From the NCBI GenBank assembly GCA_022566355.1, contig JADFJB010000016.1, positions 1 to 49,529 on the forward strand: 49,529 bases of DNA, read 5' to 3'. Both the position numbers and the translations under genes were made by a program. The notes under the pieces are model-generated. The model made no database searches and was not told the DNA's origin. It saw only the letters and a program-made list of their open reading frames with translations. Below are positions 8,943 through 19,540 of the stretch, one piece after another (position 1 is the first letter of the stretch; each line of letters starts with the position of its first letter). The stretch is from a candidate division KSB1 bacterium. Its GTDB lineage: Bacteria; Zhuqueibacterota; JdFR-76; DREG01.

Positions 8943-10883
8943 ATGCTTGAATATGTATGGTTAGTTCCTCTATTCCCTCTAATTGGCGTTATTATTAATG
9001 GTTTTTTTGGTACAAAATTTAATGAGAAAACAGTTGGCATCGTCGGAAGCTCAGCTATTGGACTTTCCTTTTTAGTCTCGTTATCACTTTTTTCAGGTTT
9101 GTTGGATCTTCCTGAACAATCACGCATTTTTGAATATGATTTGTTTACCTGGATCGCCGCCGGCTCTTTTTCCGTAAAAGTCGGATTTCAGATCGATCCT
9201 TTGTCTATGGTCATGCTTTTAGTGGTTACGGGTGTCTCCACGATCATTCATGTTTATTCAATAGGCTATATGCATGGCGATAAAGGAATCGCACGATACT
9301 TTACCTACCTGAATCTATTTGTCTTTTCCATGCTTCTACTGATTATGGCAAATAATTTTCTGTTAATGTTTGTCGGTTGGGAAGGAGTAGGTCTCTGTTC
9401 TTATTTGTTAATTGGATTCTGGTATGAAAATAAAGATTATGCATATGCCGGTCGCAAGGCTTTTGTCGTAAATAGAATTGGCGATTTCGGTTTCTTGTTG
9501 GCTGTATTTCTAATATTTGTAACGTTCGGTACACTGGATTTTACAGAAGTATTTTCTCAGGCTGCCAGTAATTTTTCGGTTGGCAATGATACTATGACTG
9601 CAATTGCTCTTTTACTTTTTGTCGGTGCGGTTGGCAAATCTGCACAAATTCCACTTTATGTCTGGTTACCCGATGCCATGGCTGGTCCGACACCGGTTAG
9701 CGCTTTGATCCATGCAGCTACAATGGTAACAGCCGGCGTATATATGATAGCCCGTACCAATGTGATTTATACACTATCACCTATAGCCATGGGTGTTGTC
9801 GCGGTTGTTGGAGCATTAACAGCTATTTTTGCCGCAACCATAGGAATCACTCAATTTGATATTAAGCGGGTGTTGGCTTATTCAACCGTAAGCCAATTGG
9901 GATATATGATACTTGGTGTCGGAGTTGGAGCGTTTTCAGCTGGCATATTCCATCTCATGACACATGCATTTTTCAAAGCCCTTCTATTTCTTGGCGCTGG
10001 AAGTGTTATGCATGCCATGTCCAATAATACCGACATGCGCATGATGGGTGGATTAAAAAAACATATGCCCATAACTTTCTGGACAATGTTTCTTGCAACC
10101 CTTGCAATAGCCGGGATTCCCGGCTTTTCCGGTTTTTTTAGTAAAGACGAAATCTTGTGGCAAGCTTTTTCAAGCCCCTACGGAGGTTATTGGTTATGGC
10201 TAATCGGTGCTATTGCTGCCGGCATTACCACTTTCTATATGTTTAGATTGATCTTTATGACATTTTTCGGTAATCTCCGGGCAGATAAGGAAATAGCCCA
10301 TCACGTTCATGAATCGCCAAAAGTGATGACGATTCCTTTAATTCTGTTAGCGGTACTTGCGGTTATTGGTGGTTACGTGGGGATACCGGCTTTACTTGGA
10401 GGAAGTAATCATTTTGAGCATTTCCTGCATCCTGTTTTCGAGCAAAGCAGCAACATTAGAGAGGCATTTTTTAGCCATTCGGCTTCAGAAACTAACCATG
10501 AAATGGAAAAAACACTAATGGGCATCGTTTTGTTGATCAGTTTTGTAAGTATTGGCTTTGCATATCTTTTATATGTCAAAAAAACGGATATCCCGGATAG
10601 CATTGCCAATAGATTGGGTCTTATTTATAAGGCAGTATTCAATAAATACTATGTGGATGAGCTATATGATTTTCTTATTGTTCGGCCAATCCATAAACTG
10701 TCTGATTTAGTATTATGGAAAGTAGTAGATGTGAAAATAGTGGATGGGGCTGTTAATGGAACCGGATTTTTAGTTAGGACAACCAGTAAATATTTACGCA
10801 ATATTCAAACCGGCTTCGTACAGAATTATGCTTTGGTATTTGTTCTTGGTGTTGTTGTAATATTATTTTTCATCATTTTTTGA
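8943..10883 (+). CDS. nuoL: NADH-quinone oxidoreductase subunit L
   Basis: Largest antiporter-like proton-pumping subunit, 646 residues. The conserved helix-5 glutamate is in MFVGWEGVGLCSYLLIGFWY; the TM7 lysine region is in VGAVGKSAQIPLYVWLPDAM, followed by GPTPVSALIHAATMVTAGVY. The long C-terminal part carries the lateral helix and final anchor seen in NuoL. ATG 8943 is chosen over a TTG at 8922 because CAGGAG lies at a proper distance before it (8932-8937). It ends 9 bp before nuoM. Confidence 0.95.
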   Translation: MLEYVWLVPLFPLIGVIINGFFGTKFNEKTVGIVGSSAIGLSFLVSLSLFSGLLDLPEQSRIFEYDLFTWIAAGSFSVKVGFQIDPLSMVMLLVVTGVSTIIHVYSIGYMHGDKGIARYFTYLNLFVFSMLLLIMANNFLLMFVGWEGVGLCSYLLIGFWYENKDYAYAGRKAFVVNRIGDFGFLLAVFLIFVTFGTLDFTEVFSQAASNFSVGNDTMTAIALLLFVGAVGKSAQIPLYVWLPDAMAGPTPVSALIHAATMVTAGVYMIARTNVIYTLSPIAMGVVAVVGALTAIFAATIGITQFDIKRVLAYSTVSQLGYMILGVGVGAFSAGIFHLMTHAFFKALLFLGAGSVMHAMSNNTDMRMMGGLKKHMPITFWTMFLATLAIAGIPGFSGFFSKDEILWQAFSSPYGGYWLWLIGAIAAGITTFYMFRLIFMTFFGNLRADKEIAHHVHESPKVMTIPLILLAVLAVIGGYVGIPALLGGSNHFEHFLHPVFEQSSNIREAFFSHSASETNHEMEKTLMGIVLLISFVSIGFAYLLYVKKTDIPDSIANRLGLIYKAVFNKYYVDELYDFLIVRPIHKLSDLVLWKVVDVKIVDGAVNGTGFLVRTTSKYLRNIQTGFVQNYALVFVLGVVVILFFIIF

Positions 10884-10892
10884 TTTCTGAAT

Positions 10893-12464
10893 ATGGAATT
10901 CTTGAACAATCATTTGCTTTCAATAGTAACTTTTCTGCCCCTGTTAGGAGGTTTTGTTTTATTGTTTATTGATCGGGAAAAGGTCGATTTCATACGAAAT
11001 TTTACTCTTGGACTTACCTCACTTGTATTTTTAATATCTCTTCCATTGTTTATTAATTTTGATGCATCCAACCCTAATTTTCAATTTGAGGAAAAGACAG
11101 TTTGGATTGAATCTCTTGGTATTTCCTATCATTTGGGAATTGATGGAATCAGTATTCTCTTGGTACTGTTAACAACCTTCTTAACTCCGCTTGTAATTCT
11201 ATCTTCCTGGACATCTATTCAAAAACGAGTTAAAGAATACATGATCATGTTCCTCATGTTGGAAACAGGGATGTTGGGCGCTTTTTGTGCTCTTGACCTT
11301 TTCCTGTTTTATATTTTCTGGGAAGGAATGTTAATCCCGATGTATTTCATCATCGGTGTTTGGGGTGGTAGCAGGCGAATTTATGCAACCATAAAATTCT
11401 TTATCTTTACTATGTTCGGTGGAGTTCTCATGCTGGTTGCCATTCTAGTTCTTTATTTTCTACACACCAAACAGTTCGGATTCTATAGTTTTGACTATAT
11501 GGACTTAAAAGAAGTTATTATTTCAAGCAAAAGTCAGGTATGGTTCTTCCTGGCTTTTGCAACGGCATTTGCGATTAAAGTTCCGATGTTTCCTTTTCAT
11601 ACATGGTTGCCTGATGCACATGTTGAGGCTCCAACAGGAGGAAGTGTAATCCTTGCGGGAGTACTACTTAAAATGGGAACCTATGGATTTTTACGTTTTT
11701 GCCTGCCTTTTTTCCCCAATGCCAGTGAATCATTCATTGGATTGTTTTCAATTTTAGCCGTTATCGGTATTATATATGGCGCTCTTGTCGCAATGGTACA
11801 GCCGGATATCAAAAAGCTGGTTGCGTATTCGTCTGTCAGCCACCTTGGATTTGTGATGCTTGGCGTCTTTGCTATGAATACCGAAGCAATGCAAGGAAGC
11901 ATAATTCAAATGGTCAATCATGGTTTGTCTACCGGCGCCCTATTTTTGCTGGTAGGAATGATTTACGAACGCCGTCATACAAGGTTAATTTCCGATTTTG
12001 GCGGACTGGCTAAACAGATGCCAATATTTGTCACTTTTTTTATGATTTTTACCATGTCTTCGATTGGTTTACCCGGACTAAATGGCTTTGTTGGAGAATT
12101 TCTAATATTGCTTGGAACATTTAAAGTCAATAAGGTTCTCGCAATTATTGCCACAAGTGGGGTAATATTAGCTGCGGTTTATATGCTTTGGATGTTTCAA
12201 AGAGTTAATTTTGGCAAGCTGGATAACCCTGAAAATAAAAAGCTCAAAGACCTAAACTGGCGTGAAATAACTATTTTAGTGCCGATTACTATACTTTGTT
12301 TTTGGATCGGCATTTACTCTTCGCCATTCCTCAAAAAAACGGAGGCCACAGTTAATAAGGTTCTTACTGAAGCCCGGGTAAGAAAAGAAAAAATCACCAG
12401 TCTTGAAATAAATGCTACCAAAGAATTGATAGAATTAACCTCTTCTGATCCCGGAGAAAAATAG
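10893..12464 (+). CDS. nuoM: NADH-quinone oxidoreductase subunit M
   Basis: Second antiporter-like membrane subunit, 523 residues. Signatures are [18 protein letters not shown] with the conserved glutamate, [20 protein letters not shown] with the lysine, and [20 protein letters not shown]. The C-terminal 40 residues are hydrophilic and charged, slightly longer than many homologues. Its stop codon directly abuts the nuoN start. Confidence 0.95.
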   Translation: MEFLNNHLLSIVTFLPLLGGFVLLFIDREKVDFIRNFTLGLTSLVFLISLPLFINFDASNPNFQFEEKTVWIESLGISYHLGIDGISILLVLLTTFLTPLVILSSWTSIQKRVKEYMIMFLMLETGMLGAFCALDLFLFYIFWEGMLIPMYFIIGVWGGSRRIYATIKFFIFTMFGGVLMLVAILVLYFLHTKQFGFYSFDYMDLKEVIISSKSQVWFFLAFATAFAIKVPMFPFHTWLPDAHVEAPTGGSVILAGVLLKMGTYGFLRFCLPFFPNASESFIGLFSILAVIGIIYGALVAMVQPDIKKLVAYSSVSHLGFVMLGVFAMNTEAMQGSIIQMVNHGLSTGALFLLVGMIYERRHTRLISDFGGLAKQMPIFVTFFMIFTMSSIGLPGLNGFVGEFLILLGTFKVNKVLAIIATSGVILAAVYMLWMFQRVNFGKLDNPENKKLKDLNWREITILVPITILCFWIGIYSSPFLKKTEATVNKVLTEARVRKEKITSLEINATKELIELTSSDPGEK

Positions 12465-13919
12465 ATGGAATTCACATCACCAAATATTGAAATGAGTTCT
12501 ATTTATCCGCAAATTGTGCTAACGGTTTTTGCCTGTATCCTCTTGTTAGTTCCCCTGTTTTTGAACAAAATCAAAAGAGAAACCCTGGCAATAATTGCAA
12601 TAGCCGGAATCATCATAGCTCTTTGGGCAGTTATCAATTTATGGGATAAAAATGTTTCCGGTTTTAACGGAACAGTTATAGCAGATAATTTTTCACTTGC
12701 ATTTACCATTGTATTTCTCGTTGGGGCCTTGCTTTCTATTCTTCTATCCCTGAATAAAGTAGAAAATGAATACTTGAATTACGGAGATTTTTACGGATTA
12801 TTACTGCTGTCAACCGTCGGAATGATTATGATGGTTTCCACATCTAATTTGCTGGTTGTATTTTTGGGTTTGGAAATATTGTCTATCGCTCTTTATATTC
12901 TCACAGGAATCCGCAAAATGCGAATGGATTCTGTCGAAGCTTCCCTTAAATATTTTTTATTGGGTGCATTTTCTACAGGTTTCTTTTTGTATGGGATCGC
13001 GCTGGTTTATGGTGCTACCGGCACTTTGGATATGGTTGAGATCGGAGCATATATTCAGACTCAAGGCTTTAACGGTATTCTTTTGGTTTCCGGTGTAATT
13101 CTGTTAATGATCGGATTTTCCTTTAAAGCTGCGTTTGTACCTTTTCACATGTGGACTCCGGATGTTTACCAAGGTGCGCCCACACCGGTTACTGCATTTA
13201 TGTCATCAGGGGCCAAAGGAGCTGCGATCGCACCCTTGATACGGATTATCATTGCCGGGTTGCCACTATCGGATTCGGAGTGGATTAGTATTTTATGGGT
13301 CGTGGCAGTTCTAACGATGTCGGTCGGTAATATCGTTGCCATTTCTCAAAATAATATCAAAAGAATGTTAGCATATTCCAGTATCGCTCATGCAGGATAT
13401 TTGCTTATCGGTGTAATTGCAGGAAGCGATTCGGGTCAATCAAGCGTACTTTTTTATCTCCTTGTTTATACATTCATGAACTTAGGCGCTTTTGGTGTGA
13501 TTTCCTACATGGGTTATTCCAATAAACAAGAGAATCTAAATGTTGAAGATTACAGAGGCTTAGGATACCGACATCCTTTTGCCGCGTTAGCAATGGCCAT
13601 ATTTATGTTTAGTTTGGCAGGTATTCCGCCAACGGGTGGTTTCGTCGGTAAATTTTATATCTTTAGCGCTGCCATTCAATCAGGCTATGTTTGGCTGGTT
13701 ATAATCGGAGTTTTGAATTCCGTGATCTCTGTCTATTATTATTTGCGAGTGGTTATTAATTTATATATGCGAGATGCTGAACGTGAAATTAAGGTACCTA
13801 AAGCGAGTTTAGGCCTTTCGTTTGCAATACTTTTGGCAATGCTGGCTGTGCTGCAAATGGGGATAATGCCTTCAGGATTATTTGAATTTTTTCAAGAATC
13901 AATTTTGGTATTACCATAA
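12465..13919 (+). CDS. nuoN: NADH-quinone oxidoreductase subunit N
   Basis: Third antiporter-like subunit, 484 residues and about 14 hydrophobic segments. Recognisable elements are VVFLGLEILSIALYILTGI with the conserved glutamate, GFSFKAAFVPFHMWTPDVYQ with the lysine, and GAPTPVTAFMSSGAKGAA. It begins on the base after the nuoM stop and is the last gene of the operon. An 8-bp AT inverted repeat follows the stop (about 13920-13945), a weak terminator at best. Confidence 0.95.
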   Translation: MEFTSPNIEMSSIYPQIVLTVFACILLLVPLFLNKIKRETLAIIAIAGIIIALWAVINLWDKNVSGFNGTVIADNFSLAFTIVFLVGALLSILLSLNKVENEYLNYGDFYGLLLLSTVGMIMMVSTSNLLVVFLGLEILSIALYILTGIRKMRMDSVEASLKYFLLGAFSTGFFLYGIALVYGATGTLDMVEIGAYIQTQGFNGILLVSGVILLMIGFSFKAAFVPFHMWTPDVYQGAPTPVTAFMSSGAKGAAIAPLIRIIIAGLPLSDSEWISILWVVAVLTMSVGNIVAISQNNIKRMLAYSSIAHAGYLLIGVIAGSDSGQSSVLFYLLVYTFMNLGAFGVISYMGYSNKQENLNVEDYRGLGYRHPFAALAMAIFMFSLAGIPPTGGFVGKFYIFSAAIQSGYVWLVIIGVLNSVISVYYYLRVVINLYMRDAEREIKVPKASLGLSFAILLAMLAVLQMGIMPSGLFEFFQESILVLP

Positions 13920-13975
13920 TTTTTTGACAATATATTTCAAAAAAGGGGATAAGTGTTTTTCTCTTGCATGAATTA

Positions 13976-14164
13976 ATTAACCTGAACAATTCATTGCCAA
14001 AAAGGCTCGAGGCATAATCCAAAAGTTAGTTGAAAAAAAAGAAGGAAATAAGTTTTATAATATAAATCGAAAGAAACTCAGTTTTTAATCGTAGTTCTTC
14101 TAAGTTAGATAATTTTAGTATCTTAGAGTCTTGGCGGCAGAATTTATGAATAATGCAGGTTAAT
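13976..14164 (-). repeat. MITE-like dispersed repeat downstream of nuo
   Basis: An intergenic element of about 189 bp without a gene. Its ends are imperfect terminal inverted repeats: 13976-13994 (ATTAACCTGAACAATTCAT) and 14146-14164, 15 of 19 positions pairing. Bases 13977-14148 match the reverse complement of 48695-48859 along nearly the whole length, including a 35-base identical core (14073-14107 against 48736-48770). Differences are scattered, as between old copies. No open frame is present inside, so any mobility would depend on a transposase elsewhere. Confidence 0.6.
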
Positions 14165-14192
14165 AAAATTAGGAAGTATTTATTATTTAGTT

Positions 14193-15704
14193 ATGAATTA
14201 CAAAATATCCGAAGCGAAATTTAATAAACTTCAAACTGATATTCTAATTTTACCCGTTTTACAAAATGAAAAAATCACTTCATTTGGTTTACCTAAAAAG
14301 ATGAGTGATTCAATCGAAATGCTAACAGGTGGGTTGAGCGATTTCAAAGGGGAAAAACATGAAATTTATAATGTCTCAACTAGAGGCCAAGTAGAGAATC
14401 TCTCTCGTATTATTCTCCTTGGATTAGGAGAAAAGGAAAATTATACTTGTGATATCCTTCGAGATGCTTTCGGAAAACTTGTTAAAACATTAAAGAATTA
14501 TCCAATTCAGCATGCAACAATATGGACAAGAGAAAAATGTGTAGTGAATAAGGATTGGGCTCGTTTTACTCAAACTGTGGTCGAGGGGATTGAGTTGGGA
14601 GCCTATAGTTTCGATGCATACAAAAAAAAATCGAAAGATAAGGAGTCAAAACTCAAATTAAAAAATATCGATTTGATTTCAATTCCGAATAATGTCAAAG
14701 ATCAAGTTTTAAATGGCTTTAAAAAAGGGATGTCAATATCTAAAGCTGTAAATTTTGCCCGTGATTTAGGAAATCATCCTGGAAATGTGGTTACACCTAC
14801 AATGCTGGCGGAAACAGCGGAATCTCTCGCTGAGGAATTTGATTTGAAATGTACCATTCTATCCGAAAAAGAGATGGAACGCCTCAAAATGGGTGCTTTA
14901 TTAGGAGTGTCTAAAGGAAGTAACCAACCGGCAAAAATGATCATTTTGGAACACCAAAAGGGTAAAAAGAAACAATCTCCCATATTATTTGTCGGTAAAG
15001 GGGTCACGTTTGACAGCGGGGGAATTTCCATAAAACCAGGCAAAAGCATGGATGAAATGAAATTTGACATGTCTGGTGGAGGCAATGTTTTGGGGATCAT
15101 GCGAGCAGTCGCTGATCTGAAAATCCCGTTAAATGTTATTGGAATTATACCTGCAGTTGAAAATCTGCTAGGTGGAAGCGCTACTAAACCGGGTGATATT
15201 CTTACTTCAATGTCCGGTACAACCATCGAAGTACTTAATACAGATGCCGAAGGAAGACTCATACTTGCGGATGCTCTTACCTATGCCGAGCGCTACAAAC
15301 CCTCAGCAGTTGTAGATCTAGCCACCTTAACCGGCGCTGTGGTTGTTGCTTTGGGTCCTACCGCTGCAGGCCTTATGGGAAATGATCAATCTCTTATTGA
15401 AGAGATTCAGGAAGCTGGTAAAATTTCCGGTGAAAAAGTGTGGCCATTGCCGCTCTATGACGATTATAAAGATCAAATAAAAAGTGACGTATCAGACATA
15501 AAAAATATCGGCCAATCTGGTGCCGGTTCTTCGGTTGCCGCTGCTTTTTTGGCGGAATTTACACAAAAGTACAAATGGGTTCATTTAGATATTGCCGGCG
15601 TTGCCTGGTCCACAAAAGATTTGCCTATTTCTCCAAAGGGATCGACAGGGTTTGGCATAAGATTGCTGGTAGAGTGGATATTAAAAAGTAAAGCTAATAA
15701 ATAA
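14193..15704 (+). CDS. pepA: Leucyl aminopeptidase, M17 family
   Basis: Cytosolic two-metal aminopeptidase that removes N-terminal residues from peptides. Length is 503 residues, normal for the family. The N-terminal third is the variable macro-like domain; the catalytic domain starts near residue 185. Metal ligands are visible in VGKGVTFDSGGISIKPGKSM and MKFDMSGGGNV (about 268-295), and the family signature NTDAEGRL is near 349. The ATG at 14193 has only a weak, distant AGGAAG. It stands alone after the nuo operon. A role in transcription or recombination, known for E. coli PepA, cannot be judged from sequence. Confidence 0.93.
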   Translation: MNYKISEAKFNKLQTDILILPVLQNEKITSFGLPKKMSDSIEMLTGGLSDFKGEKHEIYNVSTRGQVENLSRIILLGLGEKENYTCDILRDAFGKLVKTLKNYPIQHATIWTREKCVVNKDWARFTQTVVEGIELGAYSFDAYKKKSKDKESKLKLKNIDLISIPNNVKDQVLNGFKKGMSISKAVNFARDLGNHPGNVVTPTMLAETAESLAEEFDLKCTILSEKEMERLKMGALLGVSKGSNQPAKMIILEHQKGKKKQSPILFVGKGVTFDSGGISIKPGKSMDEMKFDMSGGGNVLGIMRAVADLKIPLNVIGIIPAVENLLGGSATKPGDILTSMSGTTIEVLNTDAEGRLILADALTYAERYKPSAVVDLATLTGAVVVALGPTAAGLMGNDQSLIEEIQEAGKISGEKVWPLPLYDDYKDQIKSDVSDIKNIGQSGAGSSVAAAFLAEFTQKYKWVHLDIAGVAWSTKDLPISPKGSTGFGIRLLVEWILKSKANK

Positions 15705-15848
15705 AATTGGCTATTCCTTAAATATTAGAAATCATTGCAAAGCAATTATGATTTTATTACATTAGAGAGCTTATAGATAAATAAAAAAGGTTTTAACTAA
15801 TTGTTCTCAAGGGATTTATAGCTATTACTAGGTTTTCATGGAAGTAGT

Positions 15849-17180
15849 ATGTTTGAAGAGATTTCAAATAAACTTAACAATGTTTTCCGCAAAATAAAAG
15901 GCCAAGGGAAGCTTTCGGAAACGAACATCAAAGATGCTCTTCGTGATATTAGAAGAGTGTTGTTGGAAGCTGATGTAAACTTTAAAGTCGCCAAAAAATT
16001 CATTGAAAAGGTTCAGGAAAAAGCCATTGGTCAGGAAGTTGTAAAAAGTGTAACACCAGGACAGCAGATTGTTAAAATAGTCAATGATGAATTGACTCAT
16101 TTAATGGGACAAACATTTGAAGATTTGCATTTTTCGAATATACCACCAACGATTTTTATGGTGGTGGGGTTGCAAGGGTCTGGAAAAACTACCTTCGTTG
16201 GAAAATTAGCTAAATATTATTCTTCACACGGCCATTTCCCACTCATGGTTGCAGCAGATATTTACCGTCCGGCAGCAGTACAACAGTTACAAACATTAGG
16301 CAATCAAATTAATGTGCCTGTATATTCTGAAGCGGGTAGAACCCCAATTGAATTATGTAAGCAGTCGGTTCCTTTCGCTCGTAAAAACAACAAGGATGTT
16401 ATCATTATAGATACTGCGGGACGACTTCATATCGATCAAAAGATGATGGATGAATTGGTAAAAATTAAAGAGACGGTTACTCCAAACGAAATTTTATTTG
16501 TTGCAGATAGCATGACAGGCCAGGATGCAGTGAATTCGGCATTGGAATTCCAAAACCAACTTGATTATAATGGGGTTGTTCTTACTAAAATGGATGGTGA
16601 TGCCCGGGGTGGAGCGGCTCTTTCGATAAAGGCAGTAACAGGTAAACCTATAAAATTTATCAGTTCCGGCGAAAAATTGGATGCTTTAGAAAGATTTCAT
16701 CCTGATAGAATGGCGTCGCGTATTCTTGGCATGGGTGATATATTAACCTTAGTAGAAAGAGCTCAAGATGTAGTTGATCATGAAAAAGCTAAAAAATTTG
16801 AGAAGAAGTTAAAACATTTTGATTTTACGCTTGAAGATTTTCTTGATCAGATGCAGCAAGTAAAGAAAATGGGACCTTTGCAACAAGTTATGGAAATGAT
16901 CCCGGGTTTAAATATGTCAAAAATGGTTGATCAAATTGATGATTCTGCTTTAATCCAGACTGAAGCTATTATTCAATCAATGACGAGACAGGAAAGGTAT
17001 AAGCCACAAATTATAAATGGAAGTAGAAGAAAAAGAATTGCGAGAGGAAGCGGAACCAGCGTGCAAGAGGTAAATAGATTACTTAATCAATTTACACAAA
17101 TGCAGAAAATGTTTAAACGCATGAGTAAACTAGGGAAAAGAGGATTGCCCAAGGGAGCATTTCCTCTGAACTTATCATAA
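15849..17180 (+). CDS. ffh: Signal recognition particle protein Ffh
   Basis: SRP54 GTPase, which binds signal sequences of nascent membrane proteins and hands the ribosome to FtsY. Length is 443 residues. An N-terminal helical domain is followed by the GTPase: GLQGSGKTTF near 106, DTAGRLH near 187 and LTKMDGDARGGAAL near 246. The methionine-rich M domain runs from about 300 to the end (MQQVKKMGPLQQVMEMIPG), with the RNA-binding RIARGSG near 400. A GGAAG precedes the ATG. It heads a run of translation genes, the common ffh-rpsP-rimM-trmD-rplS order. Confidence 0.95.
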   Translation: MFEEISNKLNNVFRKIKGQGKLSETNIKDALRDIRRVLLEADVNFKVAKKFIEKVQEKAIGQEVVKSVTPGQQIVKIVNDELTHLMGQTFEDLHFSNIPPTIFMVVGLQGSGKTTFVGKLAKYYSSHGHFPLMVAADIYRPAAVQQLQTLGNQINVPVYSEAGRTPIELCKQSVPFARKNNKDVIIIDTAGRLHIDQKMMDELVKIKETVTPNEILFVADSMTGQDAVNSALEFQNQLDYNGVVLTKMDGDARGGAALSIKAVTGKPIKFISSGEKLDALERFHPDRMASRILGMGDILTLVERAQDVVDHEKAKKFEKKLKHFDFTLEDFLDQMQQVKKMGPLQQVMEMIPGLNMSKMVDQIDDSALIQTEAIIQSMTRQERYKPQIINGSRRKRIARGSGTSVQEVNRLLNQFTQMQKMFKRMSKLGKRGLPKGAFPLNLS

Positions 17181-17211
17181 ATGAATAAGCAATAGAAGAA
17201 GGAGAATTGAT

Positions 17212-17856
17212 TTGGCAGTTAAGTTGAGATTAATGAGAATGGGAAGGAAAAAGAGACCTTTTTATAGAGTTATAGCTATAGACTCCAGATCTCCACGGGA
17301 TGGCAAATATCTCGAAAAACTAGGAACATATAATCCCTTGACTGAGCCTTTGGAAGTTTCGATCAATGAGGAAAGGGCACTTTATTGGTTGGGCGTGGGT
17401 GCAATTCCATCTGATACGGTTAAATCTTTGCTGCGGAGGGAAGGGATTCTTTATAAATGGGATTTGATCAGGAAAAAACTTTCTGAAGAAGAGTTGGATG
17501 AAAAAATGAAGCTTTGGGATGTGATCAAATTAGAAAGACAGAAAAAACTCCAGGCTAAACTGGAAGAGAAAAAATCACAAGCAACGAAAAAATCTGAAGA
17601 ACAAAAAGCTAAAATCGAGGAACAAGAAAAAAAGGAAGAGAAAAAAGCAGAAGCAAAAGAAACTGTAGCTGCTGTAGATGCCCAAGTCGATGCTGAGGTT
17701 GCAGAAAAGACTGTTGAAGAGAAGGTAGTACCTGAAGACGTGAATGATGAGGTTGAAGCGGTAGTAGAAGAAAAACCCGCTGTCGAGGATGTTAAAGCGC
17801 AGACACCGGAACCAAAATCGGAAAATGAATCAGAATCTCCAGAGGAAGTTCGATAA
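17212..17856 (+). CDS. rpsP: 30S ribosomal protein S16 with long C-terminal tail
   Basis: Residues 1 to about 90 are ordinary S16 ([20 protein letters not shown], then [15 protein letters not shown]). The start is TTG 17212 with a strong AAGGAG 7 bases upstream. The protein continues to 214 residues with a tail of about 120: first Lys/Glu/Gln-rich and probably coiled or helical, then acidic and rich in Val, Glu and Ala. Typical S16 is 80-90 residues; tails of this style are known in Bacteroidota. The tail could contact another ribosomal component, or be a tolerated low-complexity extension. Confidence 0.93.
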   Translation: MAVKLRLMRMGRKKRPFYRVIAIDSRSPRDGKYLEKLGTYNPLTEPLEVSINEERALYWLGVGAIPSDTVKSLLRREGILYKWDLIRKKLSEEELDEKMKLWDVIKLERQKKLQAKLEEKKSQATKKSEEQKAKIEEQEKKEEKKAEAKETVAAVDAQVDAEVAEKTVEEKVVPEDVNDEVEAVVEEKPAVEDVKAQTPEPKSENESESPEEVR

Positions 17857-18033
17857 GCTTTACCAACAAGGACAATACCTCCATGTCTAGGCAGGAAAAA
17901 TTCATTGATATCTTTTTTTGTTAACCATGGACTGAGTATCTGAAGAATAATGGCGAATTTTTGGAAACGCTTTCAAAAGAGCTCAGAGCCTGGTGCAGGT
18001 AACATTGGCCACAACCAGCAAGGAGGGTCGGAA

Positions 18034-18264
18034 ATGAAGGAATTTGTCGAGTTCATTGCAAAGCATCTGGTCGATAAGCCGGATGAGGTGCGTGTTAGTG
18101 AGATTGATGGCGAGCGCACAGTCGTATATGAGCTTCGTGTTGGAGATGGTGATCTTGGCAAAGTAATTGGAAAAAGAGGCCAAACAGCCAAATCCATTCG
18201 TACATTGCTAGCTGCGGCGTCTGCAAAAACTGGCAGGCGAGCTGTTTTAGAAATTTTAGAATAG
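18034..18264 (+). CDS. khpA: KH-domain RNA-binding protein KhpA
   Basis: Small single-KH-domain RNA-binding protein (YlqC family), 76 residues, the family's usual size. The KH nucleic-acid loop is visible as [21 protein letters not shown] 18034 is chosen because AAGGAGGG lies directly upstream (18020-18026). The frame is open back to 17950, but the extra 28 residues look non-coding. It sits between rpsP and rimM, its standard position, and probably works in RNA processing or ribosome assembly, in other bacteria together with KhpB. Confidence 0.92.
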   Translation: MKEFVEFIAKHLVDKPDEVRVSEIDGERTVVYELRVGDGDLGKVIGKRGQTAKSIRTLLAAASAKTGRRAVLEILE

Positions 18265-18277
18265 GCTTCTGTCAGCA

Positions 18278-18817
18278 ATGTCAGACAATGCTGACCTGGT
18301 ACGAGTCGGCATAATTATCAAACCCCATGGAATCCGTGGAGAGTTAAAAGTTAAGCCGTTAACGGATAGCCCTAATCGGTTTCATAGTCTGTCTGAAATA
18401 TTCATGATTCCGGTTGACGGGGATAATAGCTTTTCTGCCAAAATTGAAAGTGTAAGATTACATCAAAACAAAGTTCTTATAAAATTAGATTGTATTAACT
18501 CTGTTAATGAAGCTGAAACAGTAATTGGTTACGAAATATGTATAAATCGGGAAGAATGTATTGAATTACCTTCCGATACTTATTTTGCTTTCGATCTAAT
18601 CGGCTTGAAAGTTTTATCCCCGGTAGGAGAGTATGTTGGTACGATTGCTGATGTGTTGTCATCTCCAGGACAGGATTTATTGGTTGTTAAGAAAAAGAAT
18701 AATAAAAAAGTAATGATTCCATTTGTAGCAGAAATAGTTACAGATATTTCAATAGATCAAAAGCGAATCAAAATACAAGATTTGCCAGGACTACTTGATT
18801 TGGAAACGGGACAATAA
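18278..18817 (+). CDS. rimM: Ribosome maturation factor RimM
   Basis: Assists assembly of the 30S head and binds S19. Length is 179 residues with two beta-barrel domains. The N-terminal signature VGIIIKPHGIRGELKVKPLTD is clear apart from small changes, and the C-terminal PRC-barrel has LIGLKVLSPVGEYVGTIADV and VMIPFVAEIV. The stop codon directly abuts the trmD start. Confidence 0.93.
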   Translation: MSDNADLVRVGIIIKPHGIRGELKVKPLTDSPNRFHSLSEIFMIPVDGDNSFSAKIESVRLHQNKVLIKLDCINSVNEAETVIGYEICINREECIELPSDTYFAFDLIGLKVLSPVGEYVGTIADVLSSPGQDLLVVKKKNNKKVMIPFVAEIVTDISIDQKRIKIQDLPGLLDLETGQ

Positions 18818-19510
18818 ATGAGAATAGATCTTGTCACAGCTTTTCCTTATTTAGCCGAAAGCCCCATTGAAGAAAGTATTATTAAACGAGCCCGGCATAA
18901 GAAATTGGTTGATATCAATATTCATGATCTGAGGGAATTCACCTCTGATAAACACCATAAGGTTGATGACTATCCTTATGGGGGTGGGCCGGGTATGGTT
19001 ATAAAGCCTGAGCCTTTTTTTAGATGTGTCGATCATATCTTTAAATCCTTAGATTCTGAATGTAATAGTAAAATAATTTATTTGAGCCCTCAGGGAAGAG
19101 TCTTCAACCAACAGATAGCGAACGAATTGGCTAAGGAATCGCACCTTGTATTTTTGTGTGGGCATTATAAAGGAATTGATGAAAGAATAATTGAAGCATT
19201 GGTGACTGATGAAATATCTTTGGGCGATTATGTGTTAACTGGTGGCGAATTACCGGCGCTTGTGATAATGGATGCCATAATTAGGCTGATCCCAGGTGCA
19301 ATTAGTGATATTGAATCAGCTACCACGGATTCTTTTCAACAAGAGTATCTTGATTGCCCGTATTATACCAGGCCTGAAGAGTATCGTGGAATGAAGGTGC
19401 CGGAGGTGCTGCTATCTGGCCACCATGAAAATATTCAGAAATGGCGGAAAGAACAATCACTGGACCGTACAATGGCAAGACGAAAAGATTTAATAAAGGA
19501 AAAATGTTAA
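18818..19510 (+). CDS. trmD: tRNA (guanine-N1)-methyltransferase TrmD
   Basis: SPOUT-class enzyme that methylates G37 of tRNAs from S-adenosylmethionine, preventing frameshifts. Length is 230 residues. The knotted SAM site is visible in YLSPQGRVF, LCGHYKGIDERI and DEISLGDYVLTGGELPA, including the catalytic-region aspartate. The GGGPGMVIKPEP segment is also typical. It starts on the base after the rimM stop, so the two are probably coupled. Confidence 0.95.
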   Translation: MRIDLVTAFPYLAESPIEESIIKRARHKKLVDINIHDLREFTSDKHHKVDDYPYGGGPGMVIKPEPFFRCVDHIFKSLDSECNSKIIYLSPQGRVFNQQIANELAKESHLVFLCGHYKGIDERIIEALVTDEISLGDYVLTGGELPALVIMDAIIRLIPGAISDIESATTDSFQQEYLDCPYYTRPEEYRGMKVPEVLLSGHHENIQKWRKEQSLDRTMARRKDLIKEKC

Positions 19511-19540
19511 ATAATATGACAATAATTGAGGAGAAGTAAG

